A stretch of DNA of 5,257 nucleotides, from assembly GCA_947475135.1 (NCBI GenBank), contig CANJMU010000069.1, forward strand, positions 1 through 5,257, given 5' to 3'. Source of the DNA: Silvanigrellaceae bacterium. Lineage in GTDB: Bacteria > Bdellovibrionota > Oligoflexia > Silvanigrellales > Silvanigrellaceae. Shown piece by piece: positions 1 to 5,257 of this stretch (position 1 is the stretch's first letter; every line of letters starts with the position of its first letter). The notes beneath the pieces were generated by a model. That model did no database searches and was not told where the DNA came from. It saw only the letters and a program-made list of their open reading frames with translations. The translations under genes and the position numbers were made by a program.

Positions 1-516
1 AATTCTAATTTTTTTATTTTTTTCGTCAATTTCAAGAACAAATTCGGGTAAAATCGGAAATAAAAATTCTTCTTTTGTTTCATTTAATAAAATTCTTAAA
101 TTATCCTGAGCACCAAAGTTCACAACACCTAAACAAATTCCGATTTGTTTTCCAGCTTCATTTTCAACCAACATATTTTCTAAATCATTGACAATGACTT
201 CGTCATTTTCTAAATGAATTTCACTTTTATGAACATAAAGATTGGATAAATAAAGTTCTTCAACGTCATTTCTTGTGTTCAAGTCCTCTAAAAAAATAAC
301 CAAGGCTTTCCCACTTGAAATAAATTGTTTTACTGTCAGTAAATGAAAACCACTTTTTTTTTCTAAAACAAGCTGAGGATAATGATTCCAAACAGTTCTG
401 TTGTCCGGTGTTTTTAAAAAAAAGCCGCCCTTCAACCCATGGGGTCTTCCCACCTGAGCAAATAAAATATAGTCTTTATTTTTAAGTTCTTCTTGTGACG
501 CGTAAGGTAATTTCAT
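1..516 (-). CDS. rimM: Ribosome maturation factor RimM (C-terminal end cut by window edge)
   Basis: RimM binds ribosomal protein S19 in the head of the 30S subunit and assists late 16S rRNA processing in the cytoplasm. The 172 visible residues are open to the window edge with no stop codon. The N-terminal RimM barrel (about residues 17-100) shows the family signature around VGRPHGLKGGFFLKT (22-36) and a later LEDLNTRNDVEEL stretch (76-88), matching the usual 'G..dR..AE.L' region. The C-terminal PRC-barrel-like part (about 108-172) shows DLENMLVEN, then GVVNFGAQDNL, then FPILPEFVLEID. Family members are usually about 170-180 residues, so probably only a few are missing. The start is well fixed: an in-frame TGA lies 12 codons upstream and no ATG, GTG or TTG falls between. 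The Shine-Dalgarno is poor (only AAAGAAA). RimM is often next to rpsP and trmD; here the upstream neighbour is a repeat protein instead, and the downstream neighbour is not visible. Confidence 0.93.
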   Translation of the reverse strand, partial: MKLPYASQEELKNKDYILFAQVGRPHGLKGGFFLKTPDNRTVWNHYPQLVLEKKSGFHLLTVKQFISSGKALVIFLEDLNTRNDVEELYLSNLYVHKSEIHLENDEVIVNDLENMLVENEAGKQIGICLGVVNFGAQDNLRILLNETKEEFLFPILPEFVLEIDEKNKKIRI

Positions 517-570
517 TTTGTATTTCTTTATTTTAGAAAGAGAGCTCTTGCTTCACTCTATTTTCTTCGT

Positions 571-576
571 ATTATA
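571..576 (-). promoter_or_regulatory. Candidate -10 box of an internal rimM promoter
   Basis: The minus strand reads a perfect TATAAT just past the stop codon of the repeat-protein gene and about 55 bp before the rimM start. No good -35 hexamer is found 16-18 bp upstream (only A-rich sequence) and there is no extended-10 TG. In AT-rich DNA a TATAAT can arise by chance, so this is a weak candidate. If real, it would let rimM be transcribed apart from the upstream genes. The rest of the 63-bp gap (517-579) shows no terminator-like hairpin. Confidence 0.28.
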
Positions 577-579
577 GTA

Positions 580-975
580 TTAAGCTTCAGGATCTTTTTG
601 AAAGGATTCCAATGCGGCTTCCATTGCAGTTTTTTCAATCGAACAAAGTTCTACTAAAACATCCCCTAAGAAGCGAACACTTTTTTGCTGAAGACCTAAT
701 AAAGTATCAACATCTTCGCGCGTGAGATACCCCAATTGAACAGCCATTTGACCAAAAGGCAACTTAAAATCAGTTTGTTTATTCAGGATTTCAAAAATTT
801 GATTGACCGTCAATTTGCCTTCATTTAAGCCAATACGTCCGATGGGAAGCCAAGCCTGTTTTTGAACATCTAATGCCGCCAAGACTTGTACAGGAGTGAC
901 AAGATGTTTTCGAACTAAATAGGCACCGAAAAGCTTGAGCTGATGAGGACTTATGTTGGATACTGCAGACACCAT
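580..975 (-). CDS. Small MshEN-like (GspE N-terminal-like) four-repeat protein, function unknown
   Basis: This 131-residue protein consists almost entirely of four copies of a degenerate 23-24 residue motif at residues 16-38, 45-67, 74-96 and 103-126. Each begins with a hydrophobic residue plus Gly (FG, IG, FG, LG) and ends in Gln, with an exact 29-residue period. The pattern resembles the MshEN / type II secretion ATPase N-terminal fold (general form 'LGxxLxxxGxxxxxxLxxxLxxQ'), which in MshE-type ATPases binds cyclic di-GMP. Here there is no attached ATPase, no signal peptide and no membrane segment, so it should be a soluble cytoplasmic protein. The Arg usually before the LG in binding motifs is replaced by Leu, Pro, Pro and Phe, and the mid-motif Gly survives only in repeats 2 and 3 (G53, G82; His24 and Cys111 in the others). 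Nucleotide binding is therefore uncertain. It starts 2 bp after the methyltransferase stop with a strong Shine-Dalgarno. The fold assignment is by motif; the role is unknown. Confidence 0.8.
   Translation of the reverse strand: MVSAVSNISPHQLKLFGAYLVRKHLVTPVQVLAALDVQKQAWLPIGRIGLNEGKLTVNQIFEILNKQTDFKLPFGQMAVQLGYLTREDVDTLLGLQQKSVRFLGDVLVELCSIEKTAMEAALESFQKDPEA
598..930 (-). repeat. Four protein-level tandem repeats of 29 codons (MshEN-like)
   Basis: The region encodes four diverged motif copies whose anchor residues keep exact spacing. The anchor Gly is at residues 17, 46, 75 and 104, and the closing Gln at 38, 67 and 96, with the last at 126 (one residue longer). Similarity is at amino-acid pattern level only; the DNA is not visibly repeated, which points to old duplication of a structural unit and not recent expansion. 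Confidence 0.72.
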
Positions 976-977
976 TC

Positions 978-1655
978 TTAATTCTCCTTTTTAATTGCCA
1001 CCAGCAAACCCTCGCCAGTTGGTAAAAACGTTGTCAAAAATTCCTTAGAACTGACGACCATTTCATTAAATTCTTGCATGCCTATTCGAAGTTTTTCTAA
1101 ACCTTCATTTTCACATTTGTCTTCTGCAATATACCCAAACAAAAAAACATTGTCCGCAATCAGTAAACCGCCAGGCCTTAAATTTTTTTTTGCCCACTGA
1201 AAATAACTGGGGTAACTGTCTTTGTTGGCATCAATAAAAACAATATCAAAGGGTCCATTTTCTTCAATTTTTTGTAAAACATCTTCTGCAGAACCAAGCA
1301 CAAATTCGATTTGATTTTTGATTTCAATTTTTTTAAATATTTCTTGAGCTATAAAGTGATGGTGCTCACTTTTTTCGATGGTCCATAACTTGCCGTCTTC
1401 ACCTAAAGCACGACATAAATGCAACGCAGATACCCCGCACAGAGTTCCAATTTCAACTATTTTTTTGGGAGAGATCATTTTTGCAAGGACTTCGATGTGC
1501 CTGCCATCAATTTGTGTCACATGAAGGGGAGGGGTTCCGTATTTTTTTGCTTCCTTCAAAATATAATTGAGAGCCTCGTCCTCATCCAATTTTAACAAAG
1601 AATGCACGTACGACTCAATTTTTATTTCTTGTGTTGCAAAATATTTTGGTCTCAT
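978..1655 (-). CDS. SAM-dependent O-methyltransferase (catechol O-methyltransferase-like, Methyltransf_3 family)
   Basis: This 225-residue class I methyltransferase should transfer a methyl group from S-adenosylmethionine to a hydroxyl on an unidentified small molecule. SAM-binding motif I is VEIGTLCG (67-74), the acidic residue after strand 2 is Glu94 in LWTIEKS, and the core continues with FDIVFIDANKDSY (136-148) and GGLLIADNV (162-170). Asp142, Asp168 and Asn169 match the D/D/N divalent-metal site of the cation-dependent O-methyltransferases, and Lys145 lies in the expected place. The length is typical of this family. An in-frame TAG lies six codons upstream, which fixes the ATG, yet the sequence before it is pyrimidine-rich (CTTCCTCTT) with no Shine-Dalgarno. 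Translation may depend on ribosomes arriving from rpoZ, whose stop is 28 bp away. The gene's last codons carry the ribosome binding site of the next gene. Family confidence is high; the substrate cannot be inferred. Confidence 0.92.
   Translation of the reverse strand: MRPKYFATQEIKIESYVHSLLKLDEDEALNYILKEAKKYGTPPLHVTQIDGRHIEVLAKMISPKKIVEIGTLCGVSALHLCRALGEDGKLWTIEKSEHHHFIAQEIFKKIEIKNQIEFVLGSAEDVLQKIEENGPFDIVFIDANKDSYPSYFQWAKKNLRPGGLLIADNVFLFGYIAEDKCENEGLEKLRIGMQEFNEMVVSSKEFLTTFLPTGEGLLVAIKKEN
984..989 (-). promoter_or_regulatory. Shine-Dalgarno of the four-repeat protein gene
   Basis: The minus strand reads AAGGAG, 8 nt before the ATG at 975. It lies inside the last codons of the methyltransferase gene and fixes the start of the repeat protein. 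The arrangement implies co-transcription of the two genes. Confidence 0.8.
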
Positions 1656-1683
1656 AAGAGGAAGATATGTCTAACAATGCAAA

Positions 1684-1917
1684 CTATTTGTCTTCATCAT
1701 CAGTTTTAATAAATAAACCAGGAATGGAACTTGCATTGCGAATTCCTACTTTTCCTGCTGCAATTTCACGCAAAGCGGTGACAGCTTCGCGGTTTTTACA
1801 AGTCACAAGGGCATCACTTCCCTTTTGCAGTTGACGCATTCTGCGCGCAGCAATCATCACAACAGCAAAACGATTCGGAATTTTATCTAGGCAGTCTTGG
1901 ATGGAAATGCGAGCCAT
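1684..1917 (-). CDS. rpoZ: DNA-directed RNA polymerase omega subunit
   Basis: Omega is the small RNA polymerase subunit that helps beta-prime fold and assemble, and in many proteobacteria it forms part of a ppGpp binding site. The 77-residue product begins MARISIQDCLDKIPNRF and continues through the conserved helix AARRMRQL (24-31) to TALREIAAGKVG (47-58), a near-consensus omega core. It ends in an acidic tail (DDEDK). It is a little shorter than E. coli omega, with the difference at the C-terminus. An upstream in-frame TTG at 1932 would add five residues (MRDII), but that TTG overlaps the GAGGG Shine-Dalgarno and omega proteins normally begin with MAR, so the ATG at 1917 is preferred. It is the first gene of the leftward cluster and sits behind a plausible sigma70-type promoter. 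Confidence 0.95.
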   Translation of the reverse strand: MARISIQDCLDKIPNRFAVVMIAARRMRQLQKGSDALVTCKNREAVTALREIAAGKVGIRNASSIPGLFIKTDDEDK

Positions 1918-1925
1918 AATTATAT

Positions 1926-1930
1926 CCCTC
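1926..1930 (-). promoter_or_regulatory. rpoZ: Shine-Dalgarno that decides the rpoZ start
   Basis: GAGGG on the minus strand lies 8 nt before the ATG at 1917. It overlaps the alternative upstream TTG codon, which makes initiation at that TTG unlikely. Confidence 0.78.
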
Positions 1931-1952
1931 AATAAGAAGCGTAATAAGTTGA

Positions 1953-1980
1953 ATTTTAAAAATCAATCCAGAAACGTCAG
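1953..1980 (-). promoter_or_regulatory. Candidate sigma70-type promoter for the rpoZ gene cluster
   Basis: On the minus strand a -35 candidate CTGACG (1975-1980, 4 of 6 matches to TTGACA) is followed after 16 bp by a -10 candidate TAAAAT (1953-1958, 5 of 6 matches to TATAAT). Transcription would start near 1946 and leave a leader of about 30 nt before the rpoZ ATG, which fits the Shine-Dalgarno position. This is the best promoter-like sequence in the divergent intergenic region. It is found by eye and has no experimental support. Confidence 0.5.
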
Positions 1981-2012
1981 GTTCCCGATGAAAAGAATTT
2001 TGGAACGAAACA

Positions 2013-2041
2013 TTGCACTTAGCACGACTTTCCAAGAAAAT
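2013..2041 (+). promoter_or_regulatory. Weak candidate promoter for the peptide-type ABC importer genes
   Basis: TTGCAC (2013-2018, 5 of 6 matches to TTGACA if the C/A order is relaxed, 4 of 6 strictly) is followed after 17 bp by GAAAAT (2036-2041, 4 of 6 matches to TATAAT). The predicted transcript would have a short leader of about 40 nt before the ATG at 2088. The match is poor, and the true promoter could be elsewhere in 1981-2080 or use another sigma factor. Confidence 0.22.
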
Positions 2042-2077
2042 GAATTCGTCGTCCCTATTTTACGATTTCTTTCGCCT

Positions 2078-2082
2078 AAGGA
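2078..2082 (+). promoter_or_regulatory. Shine-Dalgarno that decides the substrate-binding protein start
   Basis: AAGGA lies 5 nt before the ATG at 2088. The other in-frame starts upstream (TTG at 2013, ATG at 2040) have no comparable site and would add a charged stretch before the hydrophobic N-terminal segment, so 2088 is preferred. Confidence 0.68.
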
Positions 2083-2087
2083 CTTAT

Positions 2088-3704
2088 ATGAGTTTTTTTC
2101 AACGTATTCAACCAAAACAATGGGGTGTCCTCATTATTTTTTCTATTTTACTCGCATACGTCATTTATTATTCAAACACTTCTAAGGAAACAGACACGAA
2201 CAAAGAACACTTATTCGAACAAAAAACCATGATTGTTGGATTAGACACTAAAGTAACAACTTTAGATCCGCGCCTGATCGGCGGCGACCCCAATAGCCAA
2301 TATTTAGAAGAGTTAATTTACTCTCCTTTAATATCTTTTGATGAAAATGGAAATATTAAATTTGTTTTAGCAGATAAAATTGTCAGCGATGATGGCAAAA
2401 ATTGGCGCATCCATCTTCGAAAAAAAATTCTTTTTCGAAATGGAAAAGAATTAACCGCAGAAGACGTTATTGCAACCTATTTATTTTTAATGAATCCTTC
2501 CAAGGATTTTCCGCAAAGTCCACGCAAAGCAGCTTTTTCTGAAATAGAAACCATGCGCAGCCTGCATGGGCACACTTTAGAAATTGTTCTTAAAATGCCA
2601 GACGCCTCTTTTATTTCGAATTTAGTGATTGGAATTTTACCCAAAGAAGCCCTTTCCCGAGCACCAAATTCGCTCTTCGACAGCGGCTTTGAAAGCGGAC
2701 CTTTTTATATCACTGCACTTAAAGACACACTGATTCATTTGAAAAAAAATGAAAATTACAATGTCGATTCCCCCGCACAAATGGATGATATTTTATTTAA
2801 AATTATTCCTGATAGCAACACACGATTCGCAGCCCTTTCCAAAGGAGATATTGATTTTATCCAAAATTCTATTGATCCAGACAAACTCCCGATTGTTGAA
2901 AGTTCAATGAAAGATAAATTTAAAATTCAAAAAAAAACCCGCTTAGCAACAACTTATATTGGATTTAATTTTAAGGACCCAATACTTCAAAACAATAAAA
3001 TTCGTGAAGCGATTTCTTATGCTATCGATAGAGAAACTATTCTAAAATATCGCTTGCACAGTAACGAAACACCAGCCACAGGAATGTTTCCGAAAAATAA
3101 TTTTTATTACGATGATGATTTACCAAAAATTCATTTTGATAAAGAAAAATCCAAAAAATTAATTCAAGAATCTGGATTGAAAACACCCATTCATCTGACA
3201 TTAAAATTACCTCATACCAATAAATCCAATGTGGAAGTTGCAAAAGTTCTTGCATCACAATTAAACGAAGTCGGAATTCAAATGTCCGTCGAGCCTTTGG
3301 AAAATGGAATTTTTATGGACCAATTAAAAAAAGGGCTGATTCAAACTTGGCTTTCTGTTTGGGTTGGTTTTAAAGATCCCGACCATTTAAGATTTGTTTT
3401 TTCTTCCAACATGACACCGCCACTTGGCGGAAATCGCGGTTTTTTTTCTGACAAAAGAATTGATGAATTGCTAGAACAAGGACGAGTCGCACAAATTCCA
3501 AATCAACGAAAAATAATTTATAATACGGCACAGCAATTTTTGTTTGAAAAAAAACCCTATGTTTACTTATGGCATAACACAAATATTACAATCTTAAAAA
3601 AAGAAATCAGAAATTATACCGTTTATGCTGATGGCCGTTTTGCATCTTTTTCTAAAGTTACAAAAACACCTGAGACGACAAAATTTCCAGGAAATAAAAT
3701 ATGA
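2088..3704 (+). CDS. Peptide/nickel-type ABC transporter substrate-binding protein (SBP_bac_5, DppA/OppA-like), membrane-anchored
   Basis: This 538-residue protein is the extracytoplasmic solute receptor that hands ligand to the permeases encoded just downstream. SBP family 5 signatures run in order: TTLDPRLIGG (57-66), YLEELIYSPLISFDENG (72-88), LADKIVSDDGKNWRIHLRK (94-112), FRNGKELTAEDVIATYLF (116-133), GPFYITAL (204-211), the hinge-region IREAISYAIDRETILKY (305-321), and GNRGFFSDKRIDELL (448-462). Residues 12-28 form one hydrophobic segment preceded by Arg6 and Lys10. There is no Cys after it, so it is not a classical lipoprotein, and no clear A-x-A cleavage site, so it may stay anchored in the inner membrane facing the periplasm. 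Its stop overlaps the next start (ATGA), indicating translational coupling. Family members bind di- and oligopeptides, nickel, opines or sugars; the ligand here cannot be told. An alternative start at 2040 would add 16 residues. Confidence 0.92.
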   Translation: MSFFQRIQPKQWGVLIIFSILLAYVIYYSNTSKETDTNKEHLFEQKTMIVGLDTKVTTLDPRLIGGDPNSQYLEELIYSPLISFDENGNIKFVLADKIVSDDGKNWRIHLRKKILFRNGKELTAEDVIATYLFLMNPSKDFPQSPRKAAFSEIETMRSLHGHTLEIVLKMPDASFISNLVIGILPKEALSRAPNSLFDSGFESGPFYITALKDTLIHLKKNENYNVDSPAQMDDILFKIIPDSNTRFAALSKGDIDFIQNSIDPDKLPIVESSMKDKFKIQKKTRLATTYIGFNFKDPILQNNKIREAISYAIDRETILKYRLHSNETPATGMFPKNNFYYDDDLPKIHFDKEKSKKLIQESGLKTPIHLTLKLPHTNKSNVEVAKVLASQLNEVGIQMSVEPLENGIFMDQLKKGLIQTWLSVWVGFKDPDHLRFVFSSNMTPPLGGNRGFFSDKRIDELLEQGRVAQIPNQRKIIYNTAQQFLFEKKPYVYLWHNTNITILKKEIRNYTVYADGRFASFSKVTKTPETTKFPGNKI

Positions 3705-4621
3705 TAAGCGTTATTTGGAAAAGAATATTACAACTTATTGTCGTACTTTTTATTATTTCCTCTCTTGTTTTTTTTCTGCAACGCATGATTCCAGGAAACC
3801 CTGCCGACATGATATTGGGACCAGATGCCAGCGACTTTGATAAAAAAGAGTGGCTTATTCGCTATGGTTTTATGGACCCCATCTTTGTACAATACGCAAA
3901 GTTTATTAAAAATTTAATTTACTTTGATTTTGGTTATTCTTTTTCATCTTATCTTAAGGTAACAGACATTATTTTTCCAAAATTTATTGAAACCATGAGA
4001 TTGGCAATTTTTTCATTTTTAATTTCTCTTTTATTTGCAGTTATTATAGGAATAACAAGTAGCGCATTTCATAACAAAGGAATCGATAAATTTTTTGCGA
4101 TTGTTTCTTTACTATTTATTTCTGCGCCAACATTTATTTTGGGACCGCTTTTTATTTGGTTGTTTAGCGTTCACTGGGATTTTTTTCCCTTGATGGGAAA
4201 TGAAGGATTTTTATCTTACATTCTACCATGTGTTACTTTAGCGTTACCTTTAAGCGCCTATACGGGACGCATGCTGCGTAGCGGAATAGTCGATGTTTTG
4301 AATGAAGATTATATTCGTACAGCACGAAGCAAAGGTCTTTCTTTTTCTAAAATTTTAATACGACATGCTTTGAAAAATGCGTTTTTACCCACACTGACAA
4401 TTTTGGGAATGCAACTGGGAGTTTTATTAAGCGGAACAATTATTACAGAGCAACTGTTCAACTGGCCTGGAATGGGATCACTTTTGATCGAATCTGTGAA
4501 TGCAAGAGAATACAATATTGTTTCTGGATGCGTTATTTTGATTGCCTCTGTCTATGTCATTTGTAATCTTTTTGTTGACTTATTGTATAGTTATTTTGAT
4601 CCTAGGGTGCGTTATTCTTAA
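3701..4621 (+). CDS. Peptide/nickel-type ABC transporter permease, DppB/OppB type
   Basis: This 306-residue inner-membrane protein forms half of the transmembrane channel of the importer. The first helix is at about residues 8-28 and is followed by the family-typical PGNP (31-34) and the start of the periplasmic loop. Five more hydrophobic stretches lie near 98-120, 132-155, 170-188, 231-252 and 275-296, giving the expected six. The cytoplasmic EAA loop that docks onto the ATPase runs about 202-230, with EDYIRTARSKGLS, then Ile218/Ile220 and His222, ending NAFLP. The C-terminal LLYSYFDPRVRYS is close to the family ending 'D..Y...DPR.R'. It starts by ATGA overlap with the substrate-binding protein stop and also has its own Shine-Dalgarno AGGAA 7 nt upstream. 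The length is normal. Its partner permease follows; the ATPases are not in the window. Confidence 0.95.
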   Translation: MISVIWKRILQLIVVLFIISSLVFFLQRMIPGNPADMILGPDASDFDKKEWLIRYGFMDPIFVQYAKFIKNLIYFDFGYSFSSYLKVTDIIFPKFIETMRLAIFSFLISLLFAVIIGITSSAFHNKGIDKFFAIVSLLFISAPTFILGPLFIWLFSVHWDFFPLMGNEGFLSYILPCVTLALPLSAYTGRMLRSGIVDVLNEDYIRTARSKGLSFSKILIRHALKNAFLPTLTILGMQLGVLLSGTIITEQLFNWPGMGSLLIESVNAREYNIVSGCVILIASVYVICNLFVDLLYSYFDPRVRYS

Positions 4622-4657
4622 AATGAAAACCTTCTGAGCCTAGATTGGGAATTTGAT

Positions 4658-5257
4658 ATGTGGACACTGTTTTTTAAAAAAATTTTTAAAGACAAATTGA
4701 ATTTATTTTCTTTTTTGATTCTCATTTTTTGGATTTTTATTTCTTTATTGCCATTATTTTTTCATAAATTTTCTGTTGTACCAGTTGAATTAAAGTATCG
4801 TCTTTTTCCTCCAAGTTTGAATTACTGGTTAGGCGTAGATGGAAATGGACAAAGTTTAGCTCAACTGATTTTGAACGGCGCAAGCATTTCCTTTTTAGTA
4901 AGTTTAGTGACTGTGACCTTGTGTTTACTTATTGGTATTCCATTAGGAATTCTTTCTGGTTTCTTTGGCGGTACTTTAGATGTTTTAATATCACGCGTCA
5001 TGGATATTTTACTTGCATTTCCACCTTTAATTTTGCCAATTACAATCATGTCTTTTTTTGGTGCTGGATTTTGGAATGTTTGCATTGCCATGAGTATCAC
5101 AGGTTGGGTCAGTTACGCTCGTCTTGTCCGATCTCAATATCTCGTTTTAAAAGAGCGCGAATTTGTTCAATCCGCACAAGCACTCGGTGCCAATTCCTTT
5201 CAAATTATTTTCAAACATATTTTTCCGAATACGCTTTCCCCTCTCATTGTTCATGTG
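4658..5257 (+). CDS. Peptide/nickel-type ABC transporter permease, DppC/OppC type (3' end cut by window edge)
   Basis: This is the second channel-forming permease. The 200 visible residues are open to the right edge; family members are usually about 280-300 residues, so roughly a third is missing. An N-terminal OppC_N-type segment with a helix at about 16-35 is followed by a short periplasmic loop and LGVDGNGQSLAQLILNGASI (58-77), the place where DppC/OppC proteins normally carry 'LGTDxxGRDxxSRxxxGAR'. Helices lie near 78-98 and 119-148. The EAA loop begins at REFVQSAQALGANSFQIIF (167-185) and runs to HIFPNTLSPL (187-196), matching the family consensus. The ATG is 36 bp after the DppB stop with a modest Shine-Dalgarno (GGGA, 7 nt upstream). 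The EAA loop is intact, so the gene looks functional, although the 'GRD' element reads 'GQS'. ATPase genes (DppD/DppF-like) would be expected downstream. Confidence 0.93.
   Translation, partial: MWTLFFKKIFKDKLNLFSFLILIFWIFISLLPLFFHKFSVVPVELKYRLFPPSLNYWLGVDGNGQSLAQLILNGASISFLVSLVTVTLCLLIGIPLGILSGFFGGTLDVLISRVMDILLAFPPLILPITIMSFFGAGFWNVCIAMSITGWVSYARLVRSQYLVLKEREFVQSAQALGANSFQIIFKHIFPNTLSPLIVHV

Noticed and set aside
541..548. Palindrome AGAGCTCT between the repeat-protein gene and rimM
   Set aside because: Symmetry does not extend beyond eight bases and no T-run follows, so it supports neither a terminator nor a clear operator.
1667..1834. Plus-strand 55-codon frame with an AGGAAG-like site before its ATG, antisense to rpoZ
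   Set aside because: It lies entirely opposite the conserved rpoZ coding region and its product shows no recognisable pattern; the purine-rich site is the complement of the pyrimidine-rich stretch before the methyltransferase start.
2024..2052. Inverted repeat ACGAC / GTCGT in the divergent region, considered as an operator or hairpin
   Set aside because: Only five base pairs with a 19-nt loop; not strong enough to separate from chance.
1901..2185. Plus-strand 94-codon frame across the divergent intergenic region
   Set aside because: It overlaps the rpoZ start, the promoter region and the beginning of the binding-protein gene in another frame, and has no family features.
3037..3582. Two minus-strand frames of about 70 codons within the binding-protein gene
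   Set aside because: They oppose a well-supported conserved coding sequence and show no ribosome binding sites or recognisable domains.
4623..4637. Four-codon frame (MKTF, stop) in the gap before the DppC-type gene
   Set aside because: It is too short to judge, has no ribosome binding site of its own, and could easily arise by chance next to the DppB stop.
4861..5100. Minus-strand 79-codon frame opposite the DppC-type permease
   Set aside because: It is the antisense of a recognisable permease core and its composition is what the complement of hydrophobic codons produces.

Overview
The window comes from an AT-rich, Gram-negative-type bacterial chromosome. The evidence is a clear bacterial rpoZ and rimM, a dipeptide/oligopeptide ABC importer, Shine-Dalgarno-led genes and tight gene packing. 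The exact lineage cannot be read from the window. The rpoZ and RimM sequences look proteobacterial or Bdellovibrionota-like, but that is an impression and not a phylogenetic result.

Left half (1-1917, minus strand): four genes are read leftward in the order rpoZ (RNA polymerase omega), a class I SAM-dependent O-methyltransferase, a small protein made of four 29-residue MshEN-like repeats, and rimM (16S rRNA processing factor), which runs off the left edge. Gaps are 28, 2 and 63 bp. rpoZ has a good sigma70-type promoter candidate, so all four may form one operon. A perfect TATAAT box just before rimM could give rimM its own internal promoter.

Middle (1918-2087): a 170-bp divergent intergenic region separates the two blocks. 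It holds the rpoZ promoter candidate and ribosome binding site, a weaker candidate promoter for the rightward genes, and the ribosome binding site of the substrate-binding protein.

Right half (2088-5257, plus strand): an ABC importer of the peptide/nickel/opine family is encoded as substrate-binding protein, DppB/OppB-type permease and DppC/OppC-type permease. The first two genes overlap by an ATGA junction and the third starts 36 bp later and is cut by the right edge. The ATPase genes are expected further right. The substrate-binding protein lacks a lipobox cysteine and seems to be held by an N-terminal hydrophobic helix.

Most of the window is ordinary housekeeping and transport. The item that most deserves a second look is the stand-alone four-repeat MshEN-like protein placed between a methyltransferase gene and rimM. 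No convincing new multi-gene system, mobile element, CRISPR array or RNA gene was seen.
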